DNA of 20,167 bases from positions 1 to 20,167 of the forward strand of contig CAYFSC010000039.1 in the NCBI GenBank assembly GCA_964345695.1, written 5' to 3'. The notes beneath the pieces were generated by a model. It had not been told where the DNA came from. It did no database searches and worked only from the letters and a program-made list of their open reading frames with translations. Position 1 is the first letter of the stretch. Each line of letters begins with the position of its first letter. Made by a program: the position numbers and the translations under genes. Of the stretch, positions 8,481-15,437 are shown one piece after another. The stretch is from CAYFSC01 sp964345695 (GTDB taxonomy: Bacteria; Bacteroidota; Rhodothermia; Rhodothermales; Salinibacteraceae).

Positions 8481-8520
8481 CTTCGGAAGCGATGGAGGCG
8501 GTGGACGTGCTGGACGCAGG
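8481..8520 (+). repeat. Intergenic repeat copy A, related to 12106-12136
   Basis: This stretch begins CTTCGGAAGC and ends CTGGACGCAGG. It matches the intergenic segment at 12106-12136 almost base for base, except that this copy has 9 additional bases (GTGGACGTG). It belongs to a degenerate pattern of short GAGGC/CTGGACGC units that begins near 8456. Confidence 0.55.
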
Positions 8521-8559
8521 TTGATCCCTCAGATTAATCGCTCGCATTGATCGCTCGCA
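8521..8559 (+). repeat. Three tandem 13-base units before the UbiA-like gene
   Basis: TTAATCGCTCGCA (8534-8546) and TTGATCGCTCGCA (8547-8559) differ at one base. A more diverged unit, TTGATCCCTCAGA, precedes them at 8521-8533. The array ends 73 bases before the start codon at 8633 and could be a binding site for a regulator or a simple tandem duplication. Confidence 0.5.
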
Positions 8560-8632
8560 CGCCCGAACGTACGCCACGGCGATCCGTCATACAGAAGCGC
8601 GCCCGTCGCTCTCCGGTTGATCTGACTTCCGC

Positions 8633-9505
8633 ATGCCGTCCCCTCCGTCCGGCTCGACTGCCGCTCCGCTTTGGCGGGTGCATCTTCTCCACAGCGGCCT
8701 GCCGATTGGAGGGGTGGCAGCGGCGTTTATGGCCGGCACGTCGGCGCTTCTCGGCGTGCCGGTCGATGCCGGATTGCTCGCGCTCGCGTTCTGCGGGACG
8801 GCGCTCGTGTACCTCGTGGACCGCGCGGCGAACTGGTCGCCCGAGGATGCCGTCAACCGCCCGGGTCAAGACCGATGGCGGAACCAGGCCCGGCCCGTGA
8901 TCTACGGGGAAGCGGCCGTGCTGGCGCTCGGGGGCATCCTGGCACTGACCGTGGTGCGTCTCGAAACGATCGGAGCCGGGATGGCGATCGGTCTCGTGGG
9001 AGCGCTGCACGTCGTTCCCGTGCTTCCCGGCGGGCGACGGCTCAAGGCCTGGAGCCTGTGGAAGCCGCTCACCATCGGGCTCGCGTGGGCCGTCGGGAGT
9101 GTCGTGCTGCCGCTGGTCGAGGCCGGATCGCCGGTGGCGGCATGGGGCCACGTTCAGGTCGTGATGTACCGCTTTCTGTTCGTGGTGCCCAATGTCCTGC
9201 TGGCCGACTGGATCGACCGCGAAGGCGACGCTGCCGCAGGCCTCACGACGGCCGGGACGGCGCTTCCCCTGCGGACGCTTCGGATCCTAAGCACCGTTTC
9301 TGTAATTGGGGCCCTGGGAATGGGACTGGGCTGGGGCCTCCAGTTCGATGCGGTCGGCTTGTGGACCGTCGATGCCGTAGGACCCGCGCTTCTCCTCGGT
9401 GCCGCGTGGCGACTGCATCCGCCAGCCACGCATCGCTCGACGCTGGTGCTGGACTTGGTCGTTGGGTGGCCGGGCGTCACCGCGGCCGTGGCGCTTCTGG
9501 GCTAA
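8633..9505 (+). CDS. UbiA-like membrane prenyltransferase
   Basis: This 290-residue, very hydrophobic protein has several predicted membrane helices (visible around 26-60, 92-130, 146-164, 173-190 and 215-285). It carries two Asp-rich segments at the positions expected for the UbiA superfamily. The first is YLVDRAANWSPED (60-72), a variant of the usual NDxxDxxxD. The second is DWIDREGDAAAG (192-203), close to the canonical DxxxDxxGD. The segment KAWSLWKPLTIGLAW (138-152) also fits the family. Members attach an isoprenoid diphosphate to an aromatic or other acceptor in the membrane, in quinone, heme, chlorophyll or lipid synthesis. The first motif is atypical and the acceptor is unknown. This is the first gene of the four-gene locus ending at 13724. 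Confidence 0.72.
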   Translation: MPSPPSGSTAAPLWRVHLLHSGLPIGGVAAAFMAGTSALLGVPVDAGLLALAFCGTALVYLVDRAANWSPEDAVNRPGQDRWRNQARPVIYGEAAVLALGGILALTVVRLETIGAGMAIGLVGALHVVPVLPGGRRLKAWSLWKPLTIGLAWAVGSVVLPLVEAGSPVAAWGHVQVVMYRFLFVVPNVLLADWIDREGDAAAGLTTAGTALPLRTLRILSTVSVIGALGMGLGWGLQFDAVGLWTVDAVGPALLLGAAWRLHPPATHRSTLVLDLVVGWPGVTAAVALLG

Positions 9506-9593
9506 ACACGCACACGGGGGACTGCAATCATCCCGTTGGATCGTCCCCAGCGGCGCGAACATTTTCGGGGCCGCACGTTGAACGCATGCATCG

Positions 9594-9599
9594 TATAAT
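9594..9599 (+). promoter_or_regulatory. Perfect TATAAT hexamer before the amide-ligase gene
   Basis: TATAAT stands in the 118-base gap before the start at 9624 and leaves about 18-20 bases of leader. No good -35 element is found at 16-18 bases, and no TTTG box at 19-21. The hexamer is notable in GC-rich DNA and hints that the ligase gene may have its own promoter. Confidence 0.3.
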
Positions 9600-9623
9600 C
9601 GAAGTCCCACCCGTCGACTCGTT

Positions 9624-10952
9624 ATGCCCCCAACGTCGTACGTCGAACGTCTCGTTAATCTCCTTGACCCCGACCAGAATCTGCTGCTGAACGCCACCGT
9701 GGACGAGGCCCGCGCCGCGATGGCGTCTGGCGACCCCAACCGCATTCGGGCGCTGGACGGCCAGTTCGCGCTCGTCCACAAAGACGGACAGACGGTCCGC
9801 ATGGCGCGCTCCATCGGGCGGCCTATGCGCTACTTCCTCGCGAAGCGAAAAGAGGGGCCATGCCTTGTCGTCGCGGAGCGCATCGACGCAATTCGTGGGT
9901 TCCTGGAGTCTGAAGGCCTTGCCGATCAGTTCCATCCGTCGTACACCCGCATGGTGCCGGCCCATCACGTGACGACCCTGGAGCTCGTGGGCTGCCCGGA
10001 TCCGCAGCCGACGTACACGCGCTACTTCGATCCGGATCAGGGCACGCTGCCCGCCGATCTTGACGCAATCGGGGAGGCGTACATCGGCGCGCTGGCCGAT
10101 GAATGCAACCGGTGGCTGGACCAGATTGATGACGAGGAGCCCATCGGCGTTCTTTTCTCGGGCGGCATCGACAGCGGTTCCGTTGTTCTCGTGCTGCGCC
10201 ACCTGCTGCTGGAGCGCGGCGCGGCACCCACCCGGCTCAAGGCGTTTACGCTCTCGGTGAACGGCGGATCGGACGTCGAGCAGGCGCACGCCTTCCTCGA
10301 TGAGTTGGGCCTGTCGATGTTCTTGGAGGTCGTGGAGGCCGATCCCGACGACATCGACTTCCGCGAAGCGATTCGCGTCACCGAAGACTACAAGCCGCTC
10401 GACGTCCAGGCCGCCACGATGACGCTGGCCCTCTGCCGCGGCATCCGCGAGCGCTACCCGGACTGGACGTACCTCGTGGACGGCGACGGCGGCGACGAAA
10501 ATCTGAAGGACTACCCGATCGAGGATAATCCGGAGCTCACGATCCGCAGCGTCCTGAACAACCAGATGCTCTACCACGAGGGCTGGGGCGTCGACGCCGT
10601 CAAGCACTCGCTCACCTACTCCGGCGGGCAGAGCCGCGGGCACGTGCGCAGCTACGCCCCGGCGCGCCACGTCGGTTTCGAGGGATTCAGTCCGTACGCG
10701 CTCCCGAACGTCATCGAAGTCGCCGAAAACATCCCCTTCGTCGAACTCACCGACTGGAAGCCGGAGCGGCTCTATGATCTGAAAGGCGAGATCGTCCAGC
10801 GCGGCGTCCGGGCCGTCACGGGGCAGGACATGCCCGTCTTCGAGAAAACGCGCTTCCAGCGTGGGGCTGTCGACGAAGACGGATTTGACGATCTCTTCCC
10901 CGAGGATGAGCAGGCGTACCGCCGTGCGTTTGCGGAGATGCACACCTCTTGA
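9624..10952 (+). CDS. Asparagine-synthase-like ATP-dependent amide ligase lacking the glutaminase cysteine
   Basis: This 442-residue protein has the two-part layout of AsnB. Residues 1-125 keep remnants of the glutamine amidotransferase fold (IRALDGQFALVHKDG at 41-55, then a strand pattern to about 120). The N-terminus is MPPTSYVERL, without the Met-Cys of a working glutaminase. Residues about 150-440 form the synthetase domain, with the PP-loop LFSGGIDSGSV (177-187) and DGDGGDENLKDYP (286-298) in place of the usual SGDGADELFGGY. AsnB proteins are 500-650 residues, so this one is short. Known Cys-less relatives include beta-lactam synthetase and lasso-peptide cyclases, which activate a carboxylate with ATP and use an amine of the substrate itself. 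The actual substrate is unknown. It lies between the UbiA-like and radical SAM genes. Confidence 0.82.
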   Translation: MPPTSYVERLVNLLDPDQNLLLNATVDEARAAMASGDPNRIRALDGQFALVHKDGQTVRMARSIGRPMRYFLAKRKEGPCLVVAERIDAIRGFLESEGLADQFHPSYTRMVPAHHVTTLELVGCPDPQPTYTRYFDPDQGTLPADLDAIGEAYIGALADECNRWLDQIDDEEPIGVLFSGGIDSGSVVLVLRHLLLERGAAPTRLKAFTLSVNGGSDVEQAHAFLDELGLSMFLEVVEADPDDIDFREAIRVTEDYKPLDVQAATMTLALCRGIRERYPDWTYLVDGDGGDENLKDYPIEDNPELTIRSVLNNQMLYHEGWGVDAVKHSLTYSGGQSRGHVRSYAPARHVGFEGFSPYALPNVIEVAENIPFVELTDWKPERLYDLKGEIVQRGVRAVTGQDMPVFEKTRFQRGAVDEDGFDDLFPEDEQAYRRAFAEMHTS

Positions 10953-11154
10953 GAAAGGGAGCGGGGGAGAGGGAGAAGGGGAACACAGGACGTTTTCGCT
11001 CACGCTCGCGAAGGAACCAACGAGCGACTAAAAATGGCACAGAGCCACGCGAGCCAAGGAATACACGCCAGCCTGGGTGGCCTCCCCCATTCTCCCGCGC
11101 TCCCATTCCCCCATCCCTCACGTCACATCCACCGCGTTTGAAGATGCACCTACG
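10953..11154. repeat. Repeat-filled intergenic region with inverted G/A-rich and C/T-rich ends
   Basis: The gap opens with a purine-rich block (10953-10981, containing GGGAGCGGGGGAGAGGGAGA). It closes with a pyrimidine-rich block (11081-11122, containing CCCCATTCTCCCGCGCTCCC) that is nearly its reverse complement. The C/T block is also close to the inverse of the G-rich tandem repeat at 12139-12180 beyond the radical SAM gene. No gene or promoter is recognised here. Confidence 0.5.
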
Positions 11155-12099
11155 ATGACAGGGGCCGATCCTCCAACGTACACCGACGCCGAGATCGTCG
11201 CCGCGCGGCCCGAGAAGGCCGATGTCGATCCGTGGACGCCGTACGCGTACCACGTCGAGCCGGAGCGAACGAAGACGGGGGCCGTCGAGGATGTGGCCAC
11301 GCTCTTCTTGACGAACCGGGAGTGCCCGTTCCGGTGCCTGATGTGCGACCTGTGGACGAACACCACGGATGAGACCGTTCCCGAAGGCGCCGTGCCCGCG
11401 CAGATCGACTATGCGCTGGAGCGGCTGCCGGACGCCCGGCACGTCAAGCTGTACAACAGCGGCAACTTCTTCGACCGCAAGGCCTTCCCGCCGTCCGACC
11501 GCCCTGCCATTGCGGAGCGCGTCGCGGATTTCGAGACGGTCATCGTCGAGAACCATCCGAAGCTGTGCGGCGAGCCCTGCGTGGACTTTCGCGATCGGCT
11601 GGCCGGACAGCTGGAAATCGCGCTCGGGCTGGAGACGGCCCACCCGACCGTGCTCGACCGCCTCAACAAGCGCATGACGCGCGAGGACTTTCGCCGCGCC
11701 GTCGGGTTTCTGCGGGAGAATGACATCGACGTGCGCACCTTTATTCTGCTCCGCCCGCCGTTCCTCAGCGAGAAAGAAGGCGTGGAGTGGGCGCTTCGCT
11801 CCATCGCGTTTGCGTTCGATGTGGGCGTGCAGACGTGCTCCGTCGTGCCCACCCGCTCGGGCAACGGCATCATGCAGCAGCTGGAGCAGAACGACCACTT
11901 CGCGCCGCCCTCGATGGCCTCCATCGAGACGGTGCTGGAAGCGGGCCTCCGGATGGACCGCGGACGCGTCTTCATGGACCTCTGGGACCTGGAACGGTTC
12001 GCCGACTGCGAGGCCTGTGCCGATGACCGCCGCGAGCGCCTGCACCGGATGAACCTGACGCAGGAGATCGCGCCCCCTGTGGCGTGCGACTGCGAGTGA
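11155..12099 (+). CDS. Radical SAM enzyme of unknown function with C-terminal cysteines
   Basis: This 314-residue protein carries the CxxxCxxC cluster motif C57-PFR-C61-LM-C64 after LFLTNRE, binding a 4Fe-4S cluster and S-adenosylmethionine. KLYNSGNFFD (98-107), VENHP (131-135) and GLETAHPTVLDRLNKRM (158-174) fit the Elp3/MiaB-like SAM-radical barrel. The whole reads most like the RaSEA-like group (relatives of the archaeosine enzyme), a similarity judged from memory. Four further cysteines, C285 and C288 (DCEACAD) and C311 and C313 (ACDCE), may bind a second metal centre. The frame is open upstream to 11077, but the upstream part is repeat-derived sequence, so the ATG at 11155 is used. Its neighbours suggest a tailoring step in a small-molecule pathway. 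Confidence 0.85.
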   Translation: MTGADPPTYTDAEIVAARPEKADVDPWTPYAYHVEPERTKTGAVEDVATLFLTNRECPFRCLMCDLWTNTTDETVPEGAVPAQIDYALERLPDARHVKLYNSGNFFDRKAFPPSDRPAIAERVADFETVIVENHPKLCGEPCVDFRDRLAGQLEIALGLETAHPTVLDRLNKRMTREDFRRAVGFLRENDIDVRTFILLRPPFLSEKEGVEWALRSIAFAFDVGVQTCSVVPTRSGNGIMQQLEQNDHFAPPSMASIETVLEAGLRMDRGRVFMDLWDLERFADCEACADDRRERLHRMNLTQEIAPPVACDCE

Positions 12100-12105
12100 T
12101 GTGTG

Positions 12106-12136
12106 CTTCGGAAGCTGTAGAGGCGCTGGACGCGGG
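12106..12136 (+). repeat. Intergenic repeat copy B, related to 8481-8520
   Basis: CTTCGGAAGC at 12106, followed by GAGGCG and CTGGACGCGGG, repeats the element at 8481-8520 with an internal 9-base deletion and few substitutions. It starts 7 bases after the radical SAM stop codon. Confidence 0.55.
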
Positions 12137-12138
12137 AG

Positions 12139-12180
12139 TGAATGAGAGAATGGGGGCGTGGGAGAACGGGGGCGTGGGCG
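12139..12180 (+). repeat. G-rich tandem repeat before the flavin oxidoreductase
   Basis: AATGGGGGCGTGGGAG (12149-12164) is followed directly by AACGGGGGCGTGGGCG (12165-12180), two 16-base units with two differences. A related sequence is present in inverted orientation at 11081-11122. The following bases to 12220 (GAAATTCGAAATGTGGAATG and on) are a degenerate run of GAAAT-like units, also of non-coding appearance. Confidence 0.55.
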
Positions 12181-12221
12181 TTCACGAAATTCGAAATGTG
12201 GAATGCGAAACGAGGTTCGTT

Positions 12222-13724
12222 GTGGAGATTGATGCGAACGTCGCGATTCTCGGCTCCGGCTTCGGCGGGAGTGTGCTCGCGCTGGTCCTGGAGCGGATCG
12301 GCCTGGATGTGGCGGTGATGGACCGGGCGGAGCACCCGCGGTTTGCGATCGGCGAGTCGTCGACGCCCACGGCAAACATGATCCTGCGCGATCTGGCGGA
12401 CCGCTACGACCTGCCGCGCCTGCGTCCGCTGGCGGCGTATGGACCGTGGCAGGAGGCGTATCCCGACGTCGTGGGCGGACGGAAGCGCGGGTTCAGCTAT
12501 TTCCGACACGAACAGGGCGAGACGTTCGACCCCGATCCCGAGCACGCCAATGAACTGCTCGTGGCCGCGAGCAGCGATCCGTATCACTCCGATACCCAGT
12601 GGCTGCGCGCCGACGTCGATGCCTTCCTCGCGAATGAAGTGCGAGAGGCCGGCATTCCCCTGCTGGAGCGAACGGAGGTCACCGCTGTCGAGCGCGATGA
12701 TCGGTGGCGCATCCGTGCGCAGCGCGACGGGGGGACCGTGACGTGCGCGGCCGACTTCGTGATCGACGCCACGGGGGCGACCGGTCTGCTGCTGCGACAC
12801 GGTTTCACCCGAGCCGACGACGCGTTGCGGACCCAGTCGCGGGCGCTTTTCACACACGTCCGCGATCTCCCACGCTGGCAGGAGGTCATGGCGGAGCGCG
12901 GGGCGCAGATCGAGGACCACCCGTTTCCATGCGACCAGGCCGCCGTGCATCACGTGCTCGACGGCGGGTGGCTGTGGGAGCTCCGCTTCGATGATGGGCG
13001 TGTAAGTGTGGGCCTCGTGCTGGATGCGCGAGCGCATCCGCTCGACACAACCGTTCCGCCCGAGGAGGAGTGGCAGCGGCACCTTCAGCGCTACCCAGCG
13101 CTTGCGGAGCGATTCGACGGCGCCGAGGTCGCAGATCCACCGGGGCACATCGTGCGAACGGGACGGCTCCAGCGCCGTGCCACGCGGGCTGCCGGCCCGG
13201 GCTGGGCACTGCTTCCGTCCGCGGCCGGATTCGTGGATCCGCTGCACAGCACCGGCATCGCCCACATGTTGAGCGGCGTCGAGCGACTGGCGCGGGGATT
13301 CGAACGGCACGGTCCGTCGCTCCCGCCCGCTGCGCTCGACGCCTACAGCCAGACCGTCCGGCACGAGCTTTGCCTTGTCGACGATCTTGTGAGCGCGTGC
13401 TACGAGGCGCTGCCGTCGTTCCGCGGATGGGGGGCGAGCACGATGCTCTACTTCGCTGCCGCGACGACGTACGAGCGGATCCGGGCGAACGGAGACGCTC
13501 CGCCCGGCTTCCTCTGCGCGGAGGACGAGGCGCTGCGGCAGATCGTGCAGGATGCCCGCGACCACGTCGCCGCATGGCCGCCGGGTGCAGCGTCCTCCCC
13601 GAAGCAGGGGGCCGACTACGAGCAGCGCGTCGAGGCGGCCATCGAGCCGTACAACGAAGTGGGACTTTTCGACCCGCCCACACCGCGGATGTATCCGCAC
13701 ACCGCCGCGCCGGTGATGAAATAG
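12222..13724 (+). CDS. FAD-dependent halogenase-like oxidoreductase
   Basis: This protein has about 500 residues with an N-terminal Rossmann FAD site, GSGFGG (11-16), followed by the halogenase-style FAIGESSTP (41-49). VIDATGATG and the FAD-contacting PSAAGFVDPLHSTGI segment near the C-terminal third complete the flavin fold. Where flavin halogenases have WxWxIP, this protein has GGWLWELRF (248-256), keeping both tryptophans but not Ile-Pro. K88 in GGRKRGFSYF may correspond to the catalytic halogenase lysine, although the alignment is uncertain. The frame is open to 12084, but the upstream part is repeat DNA. The GTG at 12222, preceded by GAGG with 6 bases spacing, fits the start of the Rossmann fold. 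It could be a halogenase or a related monooxygenase or reductase. It is the last gene of the four-gene locus. Confidence 0.8.
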   Translation: MEIDANVAILGSGFGGSVLALVLERIGLDVAVMDRAEHPRFAIGESSTPTANMILRDLADRYDLPRLRPLAAYGPWQEAYPDVVGGRKRGFSYFRHEQGETFDPDPEHANELLVAASSDPYHSDTQWLRADVDAFLANEVREAGIPLLERTEVTAVERDDRWRIRAQRDGGTVTCAADFVIDATGATGLLLRHGFTRADDALRTQSRALFTHVRDLPRWQEVMAERGAQIEDHPFPCDQAAVHHVLDGGWLWELRFDDGRVSVGLVLDARAHPLDTTVPPEEEWQRHLQRYPALAERFDGAEVADPPGHIVRTGRLQRRATRAAGPGWALLPSAAGFVDPLHSTGIAHMLSGVERLARGFERHGPSLPPAALDAYSQTVRHELCLVDDLVSACYEALPSFRGWGASTMLYFAAATTYERIRANGDAPPGFLCAEDEALRQIVQDARDHVAAWPPGAASSPKQGADYEQRVEAAIEPYNEVGLFDPPTPRMYPHTAAPVMK

Positions 13725-13832
13725 TGCGCCCCTGAAGACGGAAATCACGAGGAGGATTCCATTACGCTGCGTACCACGCGCCAGAAATACCGAAATCCGC
13801 ATCGCGATTTTACCGTCGGCACGGTGGGATCA

Positions 13833-13864
13833 GTTGGAACCCGATTGCCAATCGCTTAATTTCC
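13833..13864 (+). promoter_or_regulatory. Candidate Bacteroidota-type promoter of asnS
   Basis: GTTG (13833-13836), 20 bases, then TAATTTCC (13857-13864) fits TTTG, 19-21, TAnnTTTG with mismatches at the end of the second box. It would place transcription start about 40 bases before the asnS ATG. Confidence 0.35.
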
Positions 13865-13910
13865 AACGCTGTATCAATCGCATCCCTCCCCACGCACGAT
13901 TCCGCATCGC

Positions 13911-15437
13911 ATGTCTGAGACCGACGCCTCCATCGAAGACTTCACCCGCATTGAAGATCTCCCCGATCACGTCGATGAGACGGTGACCTTGAAGGGATGG
14001 CTCCACAACAAGCGCGGGTCGGGCGGCATCAAGTTCCTGATCCTGCGCGACGGCAGCGGCTTTGCGCAGTGCGTGGCGCCGCAGGATGACGTCGACGACG
14101 AAAGCTGGGCGGTGGCGGACGACGTGAGCCAGGAGGCGTCGATCGAAGTCACCGGCACCGTGAGTCAGGACGACCGCGCGCCGGGCGGTTACGAGATTCA
14201 GGTCGCGAACATCCGCCGGATTGGCGACTCCGGCGGCTACCCGATCACCCCGAAGGAGCACGGCATCGACTTTCTGATGAACCACCGCCATCTGTGGCTC
14301 CGCAGCGAGAGTCAGTGGGCGGTGATGCGCGTGCGCAATCGCACCATCATGGCGATCCACGAGTTTTTCCAGGACCGGGGCTTCATCCAGATGGACGCGC
14401 CGATCCTCACGGGCAACGCCGTGGAGGGCACGTCGACGCTGTTTGAACTCGACTACTTCGACGACGAATCCGCCTACCTCACGCAGAGCGGCCAGCTGCA
14501 CGGCGAGGCGATGGCGATGGCGCTCGGCAAGATCTACACGTTCGGCCCCACGTTCCGCGCCGAGAAGTCGAAGACGCGGCGTCACCTCACCGAGTTCTGG
14601 ATGATCGAGCCGGAGATGGCGTTCTACGACCTGGAGATGGACATGGAGCTTGCGGAAGCGTTTGTGGCGCACATCGTGCAGACGGTGCTGGCAGACTGCG
14701 AAGACGAGCTCGAACGGCTGGAGCGCGACACCTCGGTCCTGGAACAGGTCGACACGCCGTTCCCGCGCATCAGCTACGACGAGGCGGTCGACTTGCTGCG
14801 CAGCGACGAAACCGCCGAGATGATCGACGCGAAGATGGAGGCGCTCCGCGAGGAAAAGGCGGCGCTGGAGACGGAGCGCGAGGAGAACGCCAACGAGCGC
14901 GGGCAGGCGAAGAAATGGCGCAAGCGCCAGATCGACGAGCGCGAGATCGAAATCAACAAGCGCATCGACCAGATCGAAGAAGACCTGCGCAACCTGCCGG
15001 ACTGGAAGGAGTCCGCGCAGACGTTCGAGTGGGGCTCCGACTTCGGAGGCTCTGACGAGACGGTGCTCACGTGGCACTTCGACCGTCCGATTCTCGTGCA
15101 CCGCTTTCCGGCGCAGATCAAGGCGTTCTACATGAAGCGCGACCCCGAGGACGACCGTCTCGCCATGGGCGTCGACGTGCTGGCTCCCGAAGGCTACGGC
15201 GAGATCATCGGCGGCGGCGAGCGGGCCACGGACATCGACTTTCTCAAGGAGCAGATCGAGGCGCACGGTCTGCCGGAGGAAGTCTTCGACTGGTACCTCG
15301 ACCTCCGCACGTTCGGCTCCGTTCCGCACAGCGGCTTCGGGCTTGGCCTGGAGCGCACCGTGTCCTGGCTCTGCGGTCGCGAGCACGTCCGCGAAACGAT
15401 TCCCTTCCCGCGGACGATCGGGCGGCTGCATCCGTGA
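13911..15437 (+). CDS. asnS: Asparaginyl-tRNA synthetase
   Basis: This 508-residue class IIb synthetase charges tRNA-Asn with asparagine in the cytoplasm. Residues 20-105 form the OB-fold anticodon-binding domain (VTLKGWLHNKRGSGG). The catalytic domain follows, with PILTGNAVEGTSTLF, class II motif 2 (FGPTFRAEKSKTRRHLTEFWMIEPE, 211-235) and motif 3 (GFGLGLERTVSWL), ending in PFPRTIGRLHP. Standard bacterial AsnRS has about 460-470 residues. The extra length is a highly charged insert (about 298-372), heptad-like and probably a coiled-coil hairpin, between ISYDEAVDLL and WGSDFG. The Asn specificity follows from overall similarity and the RLHP ending. It follows the four-gene locus but has its own candidate promoter. 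Confidence 0.96.
   Translation: MSETDASIEDFTRIEDLPDHVDETVTLKGWLHNKRGSGGIKFLILRDGSGFAQCVAPQDDVDDESWAVADDVSQEASIEVTGTVSQDDRAPGGYEIQVANIRRIGDSGGYPITPKEHGIDFLMNHRHLWLRSESQWAVMRVRNRTIMAIHEFFQDRGFIQMDAPILTGNAVEGTSTLFELDYFDDESAYLTQSGQLHGEAMAMALGKIYTFGPTFRAEKSKTRRHLTEFWMIEPEMAFYDLEMDMELAEAFVAHIVQTVLADCEDELERLERDTSVLEQVDTPFPRISYDEAVDLLRSDETAEMIDAKMEALREEKAALETEREENANERGQAKKWRKRQIDEREIEINKRIDQIEEDLRNLPDWKESAQTFEWGSDFGGSDETVLTWHFDRPILVHRFPAQIKAFYMKRDPEDDRLAMGVDVLAPEGYGEIIGGGERATDIDFLKEQIEAHGLPEEVFDWYLDLRTFGSVPHSGFGLGLERTVSWLCGREHVRETIPFPRTIGRLHP

Noticed and set aside
7777..13724. Halogenase-like enzyme and haloacid-dehalogenase-like enzyme as a make-and-break pair for a halogenated product
   Set aside because: Attractive but unsupported: most HAD type II-like proteins are not proven dehalogenases, the halogenase motif is altered, and 3.8 kb with three other genes lie between them.
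11409..13802. Very long open frame on the minus strand opposite the radical SAM and halogenase-like genes (similar long antisense frames at 1860-3308, 5597-7564 and 13830-15701)
   Set aside because: The translations are Arg-, His- and Val-rich without family motifs, and the plus strand has clear protein families over the same bases. These are codon-bias shadows in GC-rich DNA.
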